Assembly: GCF_965215655.1 (NCBI RefSeq)
Contig: NZ_OZ244111.1
Coordinates: 3,472,001-3,536,000, forward strand
Length of the DNA stretch: 64,000 nucleotides
DNA from: Nioella sp965215655
Lineage (GTDB): Bacteria > Pseudomonadota > Alphaproteobacteria > Rhodobacterales > Rhodobacteraceae
Direction: 5' to 3'
Position numbers and translations under genes: made by a program. This document shows, piece by piece, positions 16,688 through 26,381 of the stretch (positions are counted from its first letter, which is position 1; every line of letters begins with the position of its first letter). Below the pieces are notes generated by a model, which had not been told where the DNA came from, ran no database searches, and saw only the letters and a list, made by a program, of their open reading frames with translations.

Positions 16688-16741
16688 GGAACCAGCGCCG
16701 AAACGACACAAGACAATCTGGCTAAGACCAAGGATACCCCC

Positions 16742-18313
16742 ATGACCATCGACAAAGATCGCGTGTTGATCTTCGACACCACCTTGCGTGACGGCGAACA
16801 GTCGCCCGGCGCCACCATGAGCCATGACGAAAAGCTCGAAATTGCAGCGCTTCTGGACGAAATGGGCGTCGACATCATCGAAGCAGGCTTTCCCATTGCC
16901 TCGGAAGGCGATTTCGCCGCCGTGTCCGAGATTGCAAAGCTGGCGAAATCCGCCACGATCTGCGGCCTCGCGCGCGCCAATTACAAGGATATCGACCGCT
17001 GTTGGGAGGCCGTGAAACACGCCGTTTCCCCGCGCATCCATACCTTCATCGGCACATCGCCCCAGCACCGCGCCATTCCGAACCTGACCATGGACGAAAT
17101 GGCCGACCGCATCCATGAAACCGTGACCCACGCCCGCAATCTGTGTGACAACGTGCAATGGTCGCCGATGGACGCGACCCGGACGGAATGGGATTACCTC
17201 GCGCGCGTGGTGGAGATCGCCATCAAGGCGGGCGCCACCACCATCAACATACCCGACACCGTGGGCTATACCGCGCCGGTAGAATCGGCCGACCTGATCC
17301 GCCGCCTGATCGCGGAAGTGCCCGGCGCCGACGAGGTGATCTTCGCCACCCATTGCCACAATGACCTTGGCATGGCGACGGCGAACGCGCTTGGGGCCGT
17401 GGCAGGGGGCGCGCGCCAGATTGAATGTACCATAAACGGTCTGGGCGAACGCGCCGGCAACACCGCGCTGGAAGAGGTCGTGATGGCCCTGAAAGTGCGC
17501 AATGACATCATGCCGTGGCACACGCAGATCGACACGACCAAGATCATGCATATCTCGCGCCGGGTCTCGACCGTGTCGGGCTTTGCTGTGCAGCCCAACA
17601 AGGCCATCGTCGGCAAGAACGCCTTTGCCCATGAAAGCGGCATCCATCAGGATGGGATGCTGAAATCGGCCGACACGTTCGAGATCATGCGGCCAGAGGA
17701 TGTGGGCCTTGCCGGGACCTCGCTGCCTCTGGGCAAGCATTCGGGCCGGGCTGCGCTGCGCGCGAAGCTCAAGGACCTGGGTTTCGACATGGTCGACAAC
17801 CAGTTGAACGATCTGTTCGTGCGGTTCAAGACGCTCGCTGACCGCAAGAAAGAGGTCTTCGACGACGACCTGATCGCGCTGGTCACCGATGCCGCCGCTG
17901 CGGGCACCGAGGATCATCTGGAACTGAAATTCCTGCGCGTGATCTGCGGCACCGAGGCGCCGCAATCGGCCGACATTACACTGCGCGTGGGCGACAAGGA
18001 CCATCAGGCGACGGCGCAGGGCGATGGCCCGGTCGATGCGGCCTTCAACGCGGTGAAGGCGCTCTACCCGAACGAGGCGGCCTTGCAGCTCTATCAGGTC
18101 AGCGCCGTGACCGAGGGCATGGACGCGCAGGCCACCGTGACCGTCCGGATCGAGGAAGACGGGCGCATCGCCACCGGGCAATCGGCGGATACCGATACCG
18201 TGGTGGCCAGCGTCAAGGCCTACGTCAACGCATTGAACCGCCTGATCGTCCGGCGAGAGAAGCTGGGCGAAGGCAGCGACAAGCGCGAAGTCTCCTACAA
18301 GGACGTGAACTGA
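16742..18313 (+). CDS. leuA: 2-isopropylmalate synthase
   Basis: A 523-residue enzyme that condenses acetyl-CoA with 2-ketoisovalerate, the first committed step of leucine biosynthesis. The catalytic TIM barrel opens with LIFDTTLRDGEQSPGATM, followed by EAGFPIAS, INIPDTVGY, ATHCHNDLGMATAN (metal histidines) and ECTINGLGERAGN. The linker has HESGIHQDGMLK. The C-terminal regulatory domain (about residues 390-523) ends VVASVKAYVNALNRLIVRRE, the usual leucine-feedback region. The start at 16742 gives the standard N-terminus; a longer upstream frame runs through the attenuator. It is likely controlled by the leader peptide at 16572. Confidence 0.96.
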   Translation: MTIDKDRVLIFDTTLRDGEQSPGATMSHDEKLEIAALLDEMGVDIIEAGFPIASEGDFAAVSEIAKLAKSATICGLARANYKDIDRCWEAVKHAVSPRIHTFIGTSPQHRAIPNLTMDEMADRIHETVTHARNLCDNVQWSPMDATRTEWDYLARVVEIAIKAGATTINIPDTVGYTAPVESADLIRRLIAEVPGADEVIFATHCHNDLGMATANALGAVAGGARQIECTINGLGERAGNTALEEVVMALKVRNDIMPWHTQIDTTKIMHISRRVSTVSGFAVQPNKAIVGKNAFAHESGIHQDGMLKSADTFEIMRPEDVGLAGTSLPLGKHSGRAALRAKLKDLGFDMVDNQLNDLFVRFKTLADRKKEVFDDDLIALVTDAAAAGTEDHLELKFLRVICGTEAPQSADITLRVGDKDHQATAQGDGPVDAAFNAVKALYPNEAALQLYQVSAVTEGMDAQATVTVRIEEDGRIATGQSADTDTVVASVKAYVNALNRLIVRREKLGEGSDKREVSYKDVN

Positions 18314-18322
18314 TCACCGGAG

Positions 18323-18349
18323 CGGCCGCCCCACAAAGGCGGCCGTTTT
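18323..18349 (+). terminator. Rho-independent terminator after leuA
   Basis: CGGCCGCC / GGCGGCCG with a 7-base loop (CCACAAA) is followed by TTTTC. It starts 10 bases after the leuA stop codon and touches the stop of the convergent gene. Confidence 0.85.
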
Positions 18350-19410
18350 CATTCCGGCTCGGCGCCCATCTCTTGCGCTATCTCTTCGATCGCGGACCAG
18401 ATCCTGCCCGGCACCATCAGCGGCTTTCCCTGCGCGGCGGCGCAAAGGTCGCGCTCCCGCTCACCTGGAACCTGCACCGGCCCGCGCCCCTCGGCGGGGG
18501 CAGACACCCGGATTTCCGCCAGGATTTCCTCGGCCACCGCCTGCATCGCGGGGGCTTCGTGGTAACGGCGGCAATCCAGCGCCAGCACCAGCCAGTTGAT
18601 CTCGCCTTTCAGGACCGGCCCCAGCATCGCCTCGCCCACCAGTTCCGCAATCAGCGCGAGGCCATAGCCCAAAGGCCCGCCCTTGGGCAGGATCGCGCCG
18701 CCGTTGAAGTAATCCTCGGGGTTTCGGGAGGGCGCGCCATGGCGGTCCACGATCAACCCCTCGGGCAGGTCCACCCCCGCCGCGCGGGCGGCGTAGATCC
18801 AGCCCCCCGCCGCCTGCGAGGTGGCAATGTCGATCACGACCGGCCCCCGGTCGCCGCCCGGCATGGCGATGCAGAACGGATTGGTCGGCAACAGCGCCTC
18901 GCGCCCGCCAAAAGGGGCCACCATCCGCCAGCGTTTGCGGTTGCCGCCGCCAAGCGCGATGGACAGGCAGCCACGCCGCGCTGCAATCTCCCCAAACCCC
19001 CCAAGCCGCCCGGTATGCCCGGCCCCGAGGACACCGACCGCTGACAGGCCCTGTTCCAGCGCAGCCTCGGCGGCAACCTCATGCGCGATCCGCATCGCGG
19101 GAATGCCGATTCCGCCATGGGCCTGCACCGTCAGCCGCCCGCCCTCCTGCCGCAGAATCTCGGACCGCGCCTTTGGGTCGAGCGTTCCGTCCAGCATCTC
19201 CCGCGTGTATTGCAGCACCCGCACGATGCCATGGGATTCGACGCCGCACTGGTCGGCTTCGACCAGATGATCGGCGACCTCTCGCGCCATGTCGGGCGCA
19301 GCCCCCGCCGCCTCGAAAAGCCCGCAGGCCACGCGCGCCGCCTCCTCGGGGGCGACGGCGACCCGGTCCAATACACTGAGTTTTCCGTGCATTTCCGACT
19401 GTTGGGCCAT
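18349..19410 (-). CDS. Ldh family (malate/ureidoglycolate/sulfolactate-type) oxidoreductase
   Basis: A 353-residue protein of the type-2 malate/L-lactate dehydrogenase family, an NAD(P)-dependent fold distinct from Rossmann enzymes. VEADQCGVESHGIVRVLQYT has the conserved catalytic SHG histidine, and NRKRWRMVAPFGGREALLPTNPFCIAMPG and VIDIATSQAAGGW are the usual coenzyme-site blocks. Family members oxidise malate, lactate, sulfolactate, ureidoglycolate or delta-1-piperideine carboxylate. The substrate here cannot be decided. It lies 75 bases downstream of the acyltransferase on the same strand and converges on leuA. Confidence 0.85.
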   Translation of the reverse strand: MAQQSEMHGKLSVLDRVAVAPEEAARVACGLFEAAGAAPDMAREVADHLVEADQCGVESHGIVRVLQYTREMLDGTLDPKARSEILRQEGGRLTVQAHGGIGIPAMRIAHEVAAEAALEQGLSAVGVLGAGHTGRLGGFGEIAARRGCLSIALGGGNRKRWRMVAPFGGREALLPTNPFCIAMPGGDRGPVVIDIATSQAAGGWIYAARAAGVDLPEGLIVDRHGAPSRNPEDYFNGGAILPKGGPLGYGLALIAELVGEAMLGPVLKGEINWLVLALDCRRYHEAPAMQAVAEEILAEIRVSAPAEGRGPVQVPGERERDLCAAAQGKPLMVPGRIWSAIEEIAQEMGAEPE

Positions 19411-19485
19411 GCGACTGTCTTTCTGAGGTCTCCGCCCCGAACGGTGTCACAGCGGTACGGCTTTCGCAGCAGCTTTTTTACGCGG

Positions 19486-20502
19486 TCAGGGCAGAATTCG
19501 AAGGCGCTGCCCGATCCACATCCAGACAGGTGCAAGGGCGAAGGTCAGGGCAAAAGTGCCAATCGTCAGCGGCACCGGTCCCCATCCCGTCATCTCGCGC
19601 AGCGGCAGCAGGTACAGAGGGTGGCTGAGATAGACGACCATCGAGATTCGCCTTGGGTCGAACCCCGGCAGGGACAGGGGCAGATCGCGGACCGAGACAA
19701 ACAGAACCGGCGTCAGAACGAAGGCTGAAAAAGTGAGGTCGTAGAAGGCGTCGGGATCGAGGCTGCGATATTCCAGCGTGGTTTCGACGATCATCATCGC
19801 TACCGCCAGAAGCAGGAACGCAAAACGCCGCCTCGGGCCGATCCCGGCCAGCAACCGCCCTCGCGCGATCAGCAGGCCAAGCGCAAGGAAGGGGAAGCCG
19901 TAGAACACGAAATTCCGGGTCAGAACCAGAAGGTCATAGGGATTCCGCATGGCGGACAGGTCTAGGAAGATATTCTCGGCATATTGCACCGTCCCACCGA
20001 TGCAGAACAGAACCGCCGCCAGCGTCATAAGCACCCCGTCGGACAGGTTCCGTGCGGCATGAAGCAGGATCATCCCGCCGATCAGCGCCGGCAGATACCA
20101 CAGGTGGAAGAAGCCGAAGAACAGCGTCAATCCCAGCCGGTACAGGCTGATTTCCTGATAGAACAGGATGAAGGGCAGAAAGACGAGGCTCCAACCCAGG
20201 TAGACGCGCATCACGCGCCAGACCCACGCGCCAATACCCTTCGCCATCTGCCGGTCAAAGAAATAGCCGGTGGTCAGCAGGAAGAACGGCACGATCACCC
20301 GCGCGAAGCCATTGTTGAAATAGAAATGCGCCGCCGGGCTGACCGCCTGAAGGCTGGCGCAATGGGCCATGACGACCATCAACGCCAGCACCAGCCGGGC
20401 GGCGTCGATGCCCCCATTCCTCAGGCCTCCTGCCGTGCTGGCGGAGGGTATCTGCACATGCCGGGATGCGGTCATGTCTGCCATGATCCTCGATTCATCC
20501 AT
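19486..20502 (-). CDS. Acyltransferase 3 family membrane protein
   Basis: A 338-residue integral membrane protein with about ten hydrophobic segments. GGIDAARLVLALMVVMAHC near residue 30 is the family's first helix with the conserved histidine. FARVIVPFFLLTTGYFF and LSHPLYLLPL are further typical segments. Acyltransferase-3 proteins add acyl groups such as acetyl or succinyl to surface or extracellular sugars. Target unknown. Several in-frame ATGs occur at the start (20502, 20484, 20475) with weak ribosome sites, so the exact start is uncertain. It is divergent from mreB across a 247-base gap. Confidence 0.82.
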   Translation of the reverse strand: MDESRIMADMTASRHVQIPSASTAGGLRNGGIDAARLVLALMVVMAHCASLQAVSPAAHFYFNNGFARVIVPFFLLTTGYFFDRQMAKGIGAWVWRVMRVYLGWSLVFLPFILFYQEISLYRLGLTLFFGFFHLWYLPALIGGMILLHAARNLSDGVLMTLAAVLFCIGGTVQYAENIFLDLSAMRNPYDLLVLTRNFVFYGFPFLALGLLIARGRLLAGIGPRRRFAFLLLAVAMMIVETTLEYRSLDPDAFYDLTFSAFVLTPVLFVSVRDLPLSLPGFDPRRISMVVYLSHPLYLLPLREMTGWGPVPLTIGTFALTFALAPVWMWIGQRLRILP

Positions 20503-20749
20503 GTCTGCTCAATATCGGGGTTCACCCCTAGGGCCCAAGTTTGCTTTCATTGTCCCGAAATGTGGAATTATTCATGGCCATCTCTGGACGGCCTACGGCG
20601 GAAATGCGCTGATTTCTTTCAAAGCAAGCCTTTACCTGCCCTACCCCACCGGCCTATATGCGATGCGGTCTGCGGGGCCGCTTGCGCCCGAGTCTCTCGC
20701 AGGTGCTAATAAACCATATCGCGCGCATAGAAGCAGGATCTCCTCAACC

Positions 20750-21790
20750 ATGTTCGGACTTTTCGGCAGCCTCTTTTCCGCGGACATGGCCATTGACCTC
20801 GGAACCGCGAACACGCTGGTCTATGTCAAGGGCAAGGGCGTGGTCCTGAACGAACCTTCCGTTGTGGCCTACCAGATCAAGGACGGGGTCAAGAAGGCGC
20901 TGGCCTTTGGCGAAGACGCCAAGCTGATGCTTGGCCGGACGCCGGGCAGCATCCAGGCCATCCGGCCGATGCGCGAAGGGGTGATCGCGGACTTTGACGT
21001 GGCCGAAGAGATGATCAAGCACTTCATCCGCAAGGTTCACAAGCGCACCACCTTCACCAAGCCCAAGATCATCGTGTGTGTGCCCCACGGTGCAACGCCC
21101 GTGGAAAAGCGCGCCATTCGTCAGTCGGTGCTGTCGGCAGGGGCGCGCAAGGCGGGCCTGATCGCGGAACCCATTGCCGCGGCCATCGGCGCGGGCATGC
21201 CCATCACCGACCCGACCGGCTCCATGGTCGTCGATATCGGCGGCGGGACGACCGAAGTGGCGGTTCTGTCGCTGGCCGATATCGTCTATGCCCGATCTGT
21301 CCGCGTCGGGGGCGACCGCATGGACGAGGCGATCATCAGCTACCTGCGCCGCCAGCAGAACCTTCTGATCGGTGAGGCCACGGCCGAACGGATCAAGACC
21401 TCTATCGGCACCGCCCGCATGCCCGATGACGGGCGCGGCGCGTCCATGCAGATCCGGGGGCGCGACCTGTTGAACGGGGTGCCCAAGGAAACCGAAATCA
21501 GCCAGGCCCAGGTGGCCGAGGCGCTGGCCGAACCCGTGCAGCAGATCTGCGAAGCGGTGATGGGCGCGCTGGAAGCCACCCCGCCCGACCTTGCAGCCGA
21601 CATCGTGGATCGCGGCGTGATGCTGACCGGTGGGGGCGCGCTCCTGGGTGAACTTGACCTCGCCCTGCGCGAACAGACCGGGCTGGCCATTTCCGTGGCC
21701 GACGAAAGCCTCAACTGCGTGGCGCTTGGCACCGGCAAGGCACTGGAATACGAAAACCTTCTGCGCCACGCTATCGACTACGACAGCTGA
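20750..21790 (+). CDS. mreB: Rod shape-determining protein MreB
   Basis: A 346-residue actin-like ATPase that forms membrane-bound filaments guiding the elongation machinery of peptidoglycan synthesis. It begins MFGLFGSLFSADMAIDLGTA, with an amphipathic N-terminal membrane anchor followed by the phosphate-1 loop DLGTANTLVY. MVVDIGGGTTEVAVLS is the phosphate-2 loop and LTGGGALLGELD the adenosine motif. It is first in the mreB-mreC-mreD-mrdA-rodA operon. The start at 20750 gives the standard N-terminus; the upstream frame back to 20369 runs into the divergent gene. The 247-base region before it should hold the operon promoter, but I could not choose a site with confidence. Confidence 0.96.
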   Translation: MFGLFGSLFSADMAIDLGTANTLVYVKGKGVVLNEPSVVAYQIKDGVKKALAFGEDAKLMLGRTPGSIQAIRPMREGVIADFDVAEEMIKHFIRKVHKRTTFTKPKIIVCVPHGATPVEKRAIRQSVLSAGARKAGLIAEPIAAAIGAGMPITDPTGSMVVDIGGGTTEVAVLSLADIVYARSVRVGGDRMDEAIISYLRRQQNLLIGEATAERIKTSIGTARMPDDGRGASMQIRGRDLLNGVPKETEISQAQVAEALAEPVQQICEAVMGALEATPPDLAADIVDRGVMLTGGGALLGELDLALREQTGLAISVADESLNCVALGTGKALEYENLLRHAIDYDS

Positions 21791-21824
21791 TCGCCGCCCC
21801 ACGCGGCCCCGTTAACAGGATGCC

Positions 21825-22766
21825 ATGGCCCGAGAGCGTTCCGACAGCAGCCACATCAGACCCGTCCGGCGCCTGCTGCTGGCGGTCCTGTTCCTGTGCC
21901 TCGCGGTCATGGTCCTGATCTGGCGGATCGACAATCCCCGTGTCGAGCGGCTGCGCAGCGCCATCACCGACCGGATCGTGCCGAACCTCGAATGGGTCAT
22001 GGCCCCGGTCACCGCCTTCGGCCGGATGGTGGATGACTTCCAGTCCTACACACGGCTCTATCAACAGAACGAGGAACTGCGGCGGGAATTGCAACAGATG
22101 CGCGCCTGGCGTGAAGCGGCCTTGCAGCTGGAACAGGAAAACGCCCGCCTGCTCGACCTCAACCGGGTGCAGCTGGACCCGGAACTGACCTATGTGACCG
22201 GGCTGGTGCTGGCCGACAGCGGCAGCCCGTTCCGCCGGTCCGTTCTGCTGAATGTCGGCGCACGCGATGGCATTCTGGACGGATGGGCCACGATGGACGG
22301 GCTCGGCGTTGTGGGGCGCATATCGGGCGTGGGCCAGAACACCGCCCGCGTGGTGCTATTGACCGACGCCGCCAGCCGCGTTCCGGTCACGGTCATGCCC
22401 TCCAGCCAGCAGGCGCTGTTGATGGGCGACAATACCGGCCTGCCGCTGCTGGAGTTCCTGGAGGATATCGAGGATATCTCTCCGGGTGACCGGATTGTCA
22501 CCTCCGGCGATGGCGGCGTCTTCCCGCCCGGCCTGCTGGTGGGCCATGTGGTGGTGGATCGCGACGGGCGATTGCGCGCCCGCCCCTCTGCCGATTTCTC
22601 TCGCCTGAATTTCCTGCGGGTGATGCGCAGCCATCCAGGCACCTCGCTGTCCGATCCCGGCGGGCTGATCGGCCCGCCCTGGCCACTGCCTACGACGGAG
22701 GAGACAGGCCCCAACCCCGAGGCCACTGCCGAAACCGAAACCACGGACGAGTCCACCGATGGGTGA
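21825..22766 (+). CDS. mreC: Rod shape-determining protein MreC
   Basis: A 313-residue bitopic inner-membrane protein. A cytoplasmic N-terminus (MARERSDSSHIRPVRR) leads into one membrane helix (LLLAVLFLCLAVMVLIWRI), a coiled coil (about residues 65-105, YQQNEELRRELQQMRAWREA) and beta-barrel domains. The C-terminal tail is acidic and Thr/Glu-rich. MreC links MreB filaments to PBP2 in the periplasm. It lies 34 bases after mreB and overlaps mreD by eight bases, so these are co-translated. Confidence 0.94.
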   Translation: MARERSDSSHIRPVRRLLLAVLFLCLAVMVLIWRIDNPRVERLRSAITDRIVPNLEWVMAPVTAFGRMVDDFQSYTRLYQQNEELRRELQQMRAWREAALQLEQENARLLDLNRVQLDPELTYVTGLVLADSGSPFRRSVLLNVGARDGILDGWATMDGLGVVGRISGVGQNTARVVLLTDAASRVPVTVMPSSQQALLMGDNTGLPLLEFLEDIEDISPGDRIVTSGDGGVFPPGLLVGHVVVDRDGRLRARPSADFSRLNFLRVMRSHPGTSLSDPGGLIGPPWPLPTTEETGPNPEATAETETTDESTDG

Positions 22767-23292
22767 GGACGCGCAAAGCCGGATCTGGGGCTATCGGGCC
22801 ATCTATGTCCTGTTTGGCCTCGCCATTATCTTCTACCGCCTGCTGCCGCTGGAAACCGGCACGCCGGGCCTGCCCGGCCCCGACTTCATTCTTTGCCTCA
22901 CGCTGGCCTGGGTGCTGCGCCAGCCCATGGCGGTTCCGGTCGGTTTGATCCTGCTTCTGATGCTGCTCGGCGATTTCCTGCTGCAACGCCCTCCGGGCCT
23001 GTGGACCGCGCTGGCCATCGGGGCCAGCGAATACCTGCGCAACCGCCGCGCGGGCATCGCGGAAACCCCGTTTCTCTTTGAATGGGGCATGGTTGCGGGC
23101 TGCATTCTGGCCATGGTTCTCGGGCAACGGCTGATCCTTTGGGTGCTGCTGGCCGATCAGCCAAGCCTTGGCCTGTCGCTGATGGAAGGGCTTGCCACGA
23201 TCGTGATCTACCCGTTGGTTGTCTTGGTCTCGAAATTCGCCTTGGGACTGGATAAGTTGCCGGTAGTGGAATCAGAGCCCGGGCGGCCATGA
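22759..23292 (+). CDS. mreD: Rod shape-determining protein MreD
   Basis: A 177-residue integral membrane protein with about five hydrophobic segments (for example AIYVLFGLAIIFYRLLPL and MVAGCILAMVLGQRLILW). Sequence conservation of MreD is low. The call rests on size, hydrophobic profile and position between mreC and mrdA. The start overlaps the mreC end (8 bases) and its stop overlaps mrdA by four bases (ATGA). It is an elongasome component in the inner membrane. Confidence 0.9.
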   Translation: MGEDAQSRIWGYRAIYVLFGLAIIFYRLLPLETGTPGLPGPDFILCLTLAWVLRQPMAVPVGLILLLMLLGDFLLQRPPGLWTALAIGASEYLRNRRAGIAETPFLFEWGMVAGCILAMVLGQRLILWVLLADQPSLGLSLMEGLATIVIYPLVVLVSKFALGLDKLPVVESEPGRP

Positions 23293-25235
23293 AACGATCC
23301 CAGAAAGAAGCCGAGGACAGCGCCCGCAAGATCACGCGGCGGTCCATGATCATGGGCGGCTTCATGCTGCTGACGGGTGGCATTCTCGCCGCCCGGATGC
23401 GCTATCTTCAGGTGGAACGCGCCGATGATTTCCGCCTGCTGGCCGAGGAAAACCGCATCCGCATCGACCTGCTGCCACCCGCGCGCGGGCTGATCTTTGA
23501 CCGCTACGGGCAGCTTCTGGCCGACAACGAACAGAATTACACCGTGGTGATGGTGCGCGAGAATGTCGAGGATGTGGACGCGGTGCTGGACCGCCTGTCG
23601 CATATTATCAATATCGACATGGCCTCGCTGAACCGTGCCCGCGAAGACATGATGGCCCGCGCGCCGCATGTGCGCGTGACACTGGCCGACCGGCTCAGTT
23701 GGGACGAATTCGCCTCGGTCGCCGTCAATGCGCCCGCCCTGCCCGGCATCACGCCCGAGGTGGGCCTGTCGCGGATCTACCCGTTCGGTGCCGATTTCGC
23801 CCATGTCGTGGGCTATGTGGGCCCGGTCTCGGATTACTATCTGGAAAGCACCGGCGACACCGACCCGATCCTGCAAACCCCCGATTTCCAGGTGGGTCGC
23901 TACGCGGTCGAGGCGCGGATGGAACAGGATCTGCGCGGCGAGGCGGGCAATCTCTGGGTCGAGGTGAACTCCGCCGGGCGCGTCATGCGCGAATTGGACC
24001 GCGAAGCGCCCGTTCCCGGCGGTGACCTGCAACTGACCATCGACACAGGCCTTCAGAACTATGCACAGGCCCGGCTTGGCAATGAAAGCGCCTCTGCCGT
24101 GGTGATGGAGGTCGAGACGGGCGAGGTGCTGGCGCTGGCCTCCTCGCCCTCCTATGACCCCAATCTCTTCGTGCGCGGCATCTCGGTCGCCGAATACAGC
24201 AGCCTGACGGAAAACCCCTATCGCCCGCTGGCCAGCAAGACCGTGCAAGGCCTCTACCCGCCGGGCTCCACCTTCAAGATGGTCACCGCGCTGGCCGGGC
24301 TGGAGGCGGGGGTGATCGAGCCCGAGGAAACCATCACCTGCAACGGCTTCGTGGAACTGGGCACCCGCCGCTTCCACTGCTGGCGCCGGGGCGGTCACGG
24401 GCGCATGAACATGGTCGACGGGCTGTCCCAGTCCTGCGACGTCTATTATTACGATCTGGCGCAACGGGTCGGGATCGAGGCGATTGCCGCCATGGCCCGC
24501 CGTCTCGGGCTTGGCATGCGCCACGACCTGCCCCTGTCAGGTGTCGCATCGGGGCTGATCCCGTCTCGGGAATGGAAACTGGCCAACCGGGGCAGCGAAT
24601 GGGTGGTGGGCGATACGCTCAACGCCTCGATCGGGCAGGGGCTGGTGCTCAGCTCGCCCCTGGAACTTGCGGTCATGACCAGCCGTCTGGCCACCGGGCG
24701 GCAGATCCTTCCTCAACTGGTCCGCACCTTGAACGGCGTCAATCGACGGATGGATTCCTTCGCCGAGATGGATATTCCCGCCGCGCATCTCGACGTCATC
24801 CGCCAGGGCATGTGGTCGGTGATCAATTTCCGCCGCGGCACCGCCTTTGGCGCGCGCGTCACCGAAGAGGGCTACGAGATCGCCGGCAAGACCGGCACCA
24901 GTCAGGTCCGCAACATCACCGCCGCCGAACGGGAGGCCGGGGTCACCGCCAACGAGGATCTGCCCTGGGAGCGCCGCGACCACGCGCTCTTCGTGGGCTA
25001 CGCCCCCGTCGAAAACCCGCGCTATGCCGTCAGCGTCGTGGTGGAACATGGCGGCGGCGGATCGACCGTGGCCGCCCCCATTGCCCGCGATCTGCTGCTG
25101 CGCGCCATGTATGGCGAACTGCCGCCCCTCTCGGCCTACCCGGTCGGCCTGCGGCGCGAGATCGAAGAGATGCATGACAACATGGACCTGCTGCCGCTGG
25201 AGATCCTGCGAAGCACGGGCCGGGTCCGGGCATGA
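23289..25235 (+). CDS. mrdA: Penicillin-binding protein 2 (peptidoglycan transpeptidase)
   Basis: A 648-residue class B PBP that cross-links lateral-wall peptidoglycan. A single N-terminal membrane anchor (about residues 18-40) is followed by the pedestal domain with LLPPARGLIFDRYGQLLADN. The transpeptidase domain has the catalytic SxxK motif STFK at residues 327-330, SCD in LSQSCDVYYYD (the SxN-type motif of PBP2), and KTG in GKTGTSQV with the lysine near residue 534. It forms the elongasome core with RodA, encoded just downstream with a four-base overlap. Confidence 0.96.
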   Translation: MKRSQKEAEDSARKITRRSMIMGGFMLLTGGILAARMRYLQVERADDFRLLAEENRIRIDLLPPARGLIFDRYGQLLADNEQNYTVVMVRENVEDVDAVLDRLSHIINIDMASLNRAREDMMARAPHVRVTLADRLSWDEFASVAVNAPALPGITPEVGLSRIYPFGADFAHVVGYVGPVSDYYLESTGDTDPILQTPDFQVGRYAVEARMEQDLRGEAGNLWVEVNSAGRVMRELDREAPVPGGDLQLTIDTGLQNYAQARLGNESASAVVMEVETGEVLALASSPSYDPNLFVRGISVAEYSSLTENPYRPLASKTVQGLYPPGSTFKMVTALAGLEAGVIEPEETITCNGFVELGTRRFHCWRRGGHGRMNMVDGLSQSCDVYYYDLAQRVGIEAIAAMARRLGLGMRHDLPLSGVASGLIPSREWKLANRGSEWVVGDTLNASIGQGLVLSSPLELAVMTSRLATGRQILPQLVRTLNGVNRRMDSFAEMDIPAAHLDVIRQGMWSVINFRRGTAFGARVTEEGYEIAGKTGTSQVRNITAAEREAGVTANEDLPWERRDHALFVGYAPVENPRYAVSVVVEHGGGGSTVAAPIARDLLLRAMYGELPPLSAYPVGLRREIEEMHDNMDLLPLEILRSTGRVRA

Positions 25236-26371
25236 GCTATCTTGAATACACCCAGAAGGCCACGCCCACGGGGCTGCGCAAGGTGCTGTACCTGAACTGG
25301 GCGCTGATCATCCTGCTGACGGCGGTGGCCTGCGTGGGCTTCCTGATGCTCTACTCCGTTGCCGGTGGTTCCATGCGCCCCTGGGCGGGGCCGCAGATGC
25401 AGCGCTTTACGCTCGGCCTAATCGCAATGATGATCGTCGCCTTCACCCCCATCTGGTTCTGGCGCAATGTCTCGGCGCTGGCCTATGGCCTGTCGCTGAT
25501 CCTGCTTCTGCTGGTAGAGTTCTTCGGCACCGTCGGCATGGGCGCACAGCGCTGGATCGACCTGGGCTTCATGCGCCTGCAACCGTCGGAACTGACCAAG
25601 ATCACCGTGGTGATGCTGCTGGCCGCCTATTACGACTGGCTCGATATCCGCAAGGTCTCGCGTCCGCTTTACGTGCTGATCCCGGTCGCGATCATCCTTT
25701 TGCCGACCTTCCTGACCTTCATCCAGCCCGACCTCGGCACCGCTCTGCTGATCCTTGTGGGCGGCGCGGCGGTGATGTTCTGCGCGGGCGTCCACTGGGC
25801 CTATTTCGCCGCCGTCATCGCCTCGGCGGGTGGCATCGTGACCGCCGTCTTCGCCTCGCGCGGTACCGCGTGGCAGCTGTTGCAGGACTATCAGTACCGC
25901 CGGATCGACACGTTTCTCGACCCGTCCTCGGACCCGCTTGGCGCGGGCTACCACATTACCCAGAGCCAGATTGCCCTCGGCTCCGGTGGCTGGACGGGCC
26001 GGGGCTTCATGCAGGGCACCCAGATCCGGGGCGACTTCCTGCCAGAGGCGCAGACTGACTTCATCTTCCCCACGCTGGCCGAAGAATTCGGCTTCGTCGG
26101 CGCGGCCTCCCTGCTTGGGCTCTACCTGCTGATCCTGCTGTTCTGCATCGTCACCGCGATCCAGACGAAGGACCGTTTCAGCTCGCTGGTCACGCTTGGG
26201 GTGACGGCCACGTTCTTCCTCTACTTCGCCATCAACATGTCGATGGTGATGGGGCTGGTGCCCGTCGTGGGGGTGCCGCTGCCGCTGGTCAGCTATGGCG
26301 GCTCGGCAATGCTTGTGCTCATGGCCGCTTTCGGGTTGGTTCAATCCGCACATGTGCACCGCCCCCGCTGA
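25232..26371 (+). CDS. rodA: SEDS peptidoglycan glycosyltransferase RodA
   Basis: A 379-residue polytopic SEDS protein that polymerises lipid II into glycan strands with PBP2. AQRWIDLGFMRLQPSELTK, FIQPDLGTALLILVGG (catalytic aspartate region), GWTGRGFMQGTQ, LPEAQTDFIFPTLAEEFGF and GVPLPLVSYGGSAMLV are the family hallmarks. The ATG overlaps the mrdA stop by four bases. It is the last gene of the shape operon proper; the GhrA-like gene follows after ten bases and may be co-transcribed. Confidence 0.96.
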   Translation: MSYLEYTQKATPTGLRKVLYLNWALIILLTAVACVGFLMLYSVAGGSMRPWAGPQMQRFTLGLIAMMIVAFTPIWFWRNVSALAYGLSLILLLLVEFFGTVGMGAQRWIDLGFMRLQPSELTKITVVMLLAAYYDWLDIRKVSRPLYVLIPVAIILLPTFLTFIQPDLGTALLILVGGAAVMFCAGVHWAYFAAVIASAGGIVTAVFASRGTAWQLLQDYQYRRIDTFLDPSSDPLGAGYHITQSQIALGSGGWTGRGFMQGTQIRGDFLPEAQTDFIFPTLAEEFGFVGAASLLGLYLLILLFCIVTAIQTKDRFSSLVTLGVTATFFLYFAINMSMVMGLVPVVGVPLPLVSYGGSAMLVLMAAFGLVQSAHVHRPR

Positions 26372-26381
26372 AGGATCCGAC

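Noticed and set aside
16175..18181. 668-residue minus-strand frame opposite leuA
   Set aside because: Long shadow frame caused by GC-rich third positions; leuA on the other strand has all family motifs.
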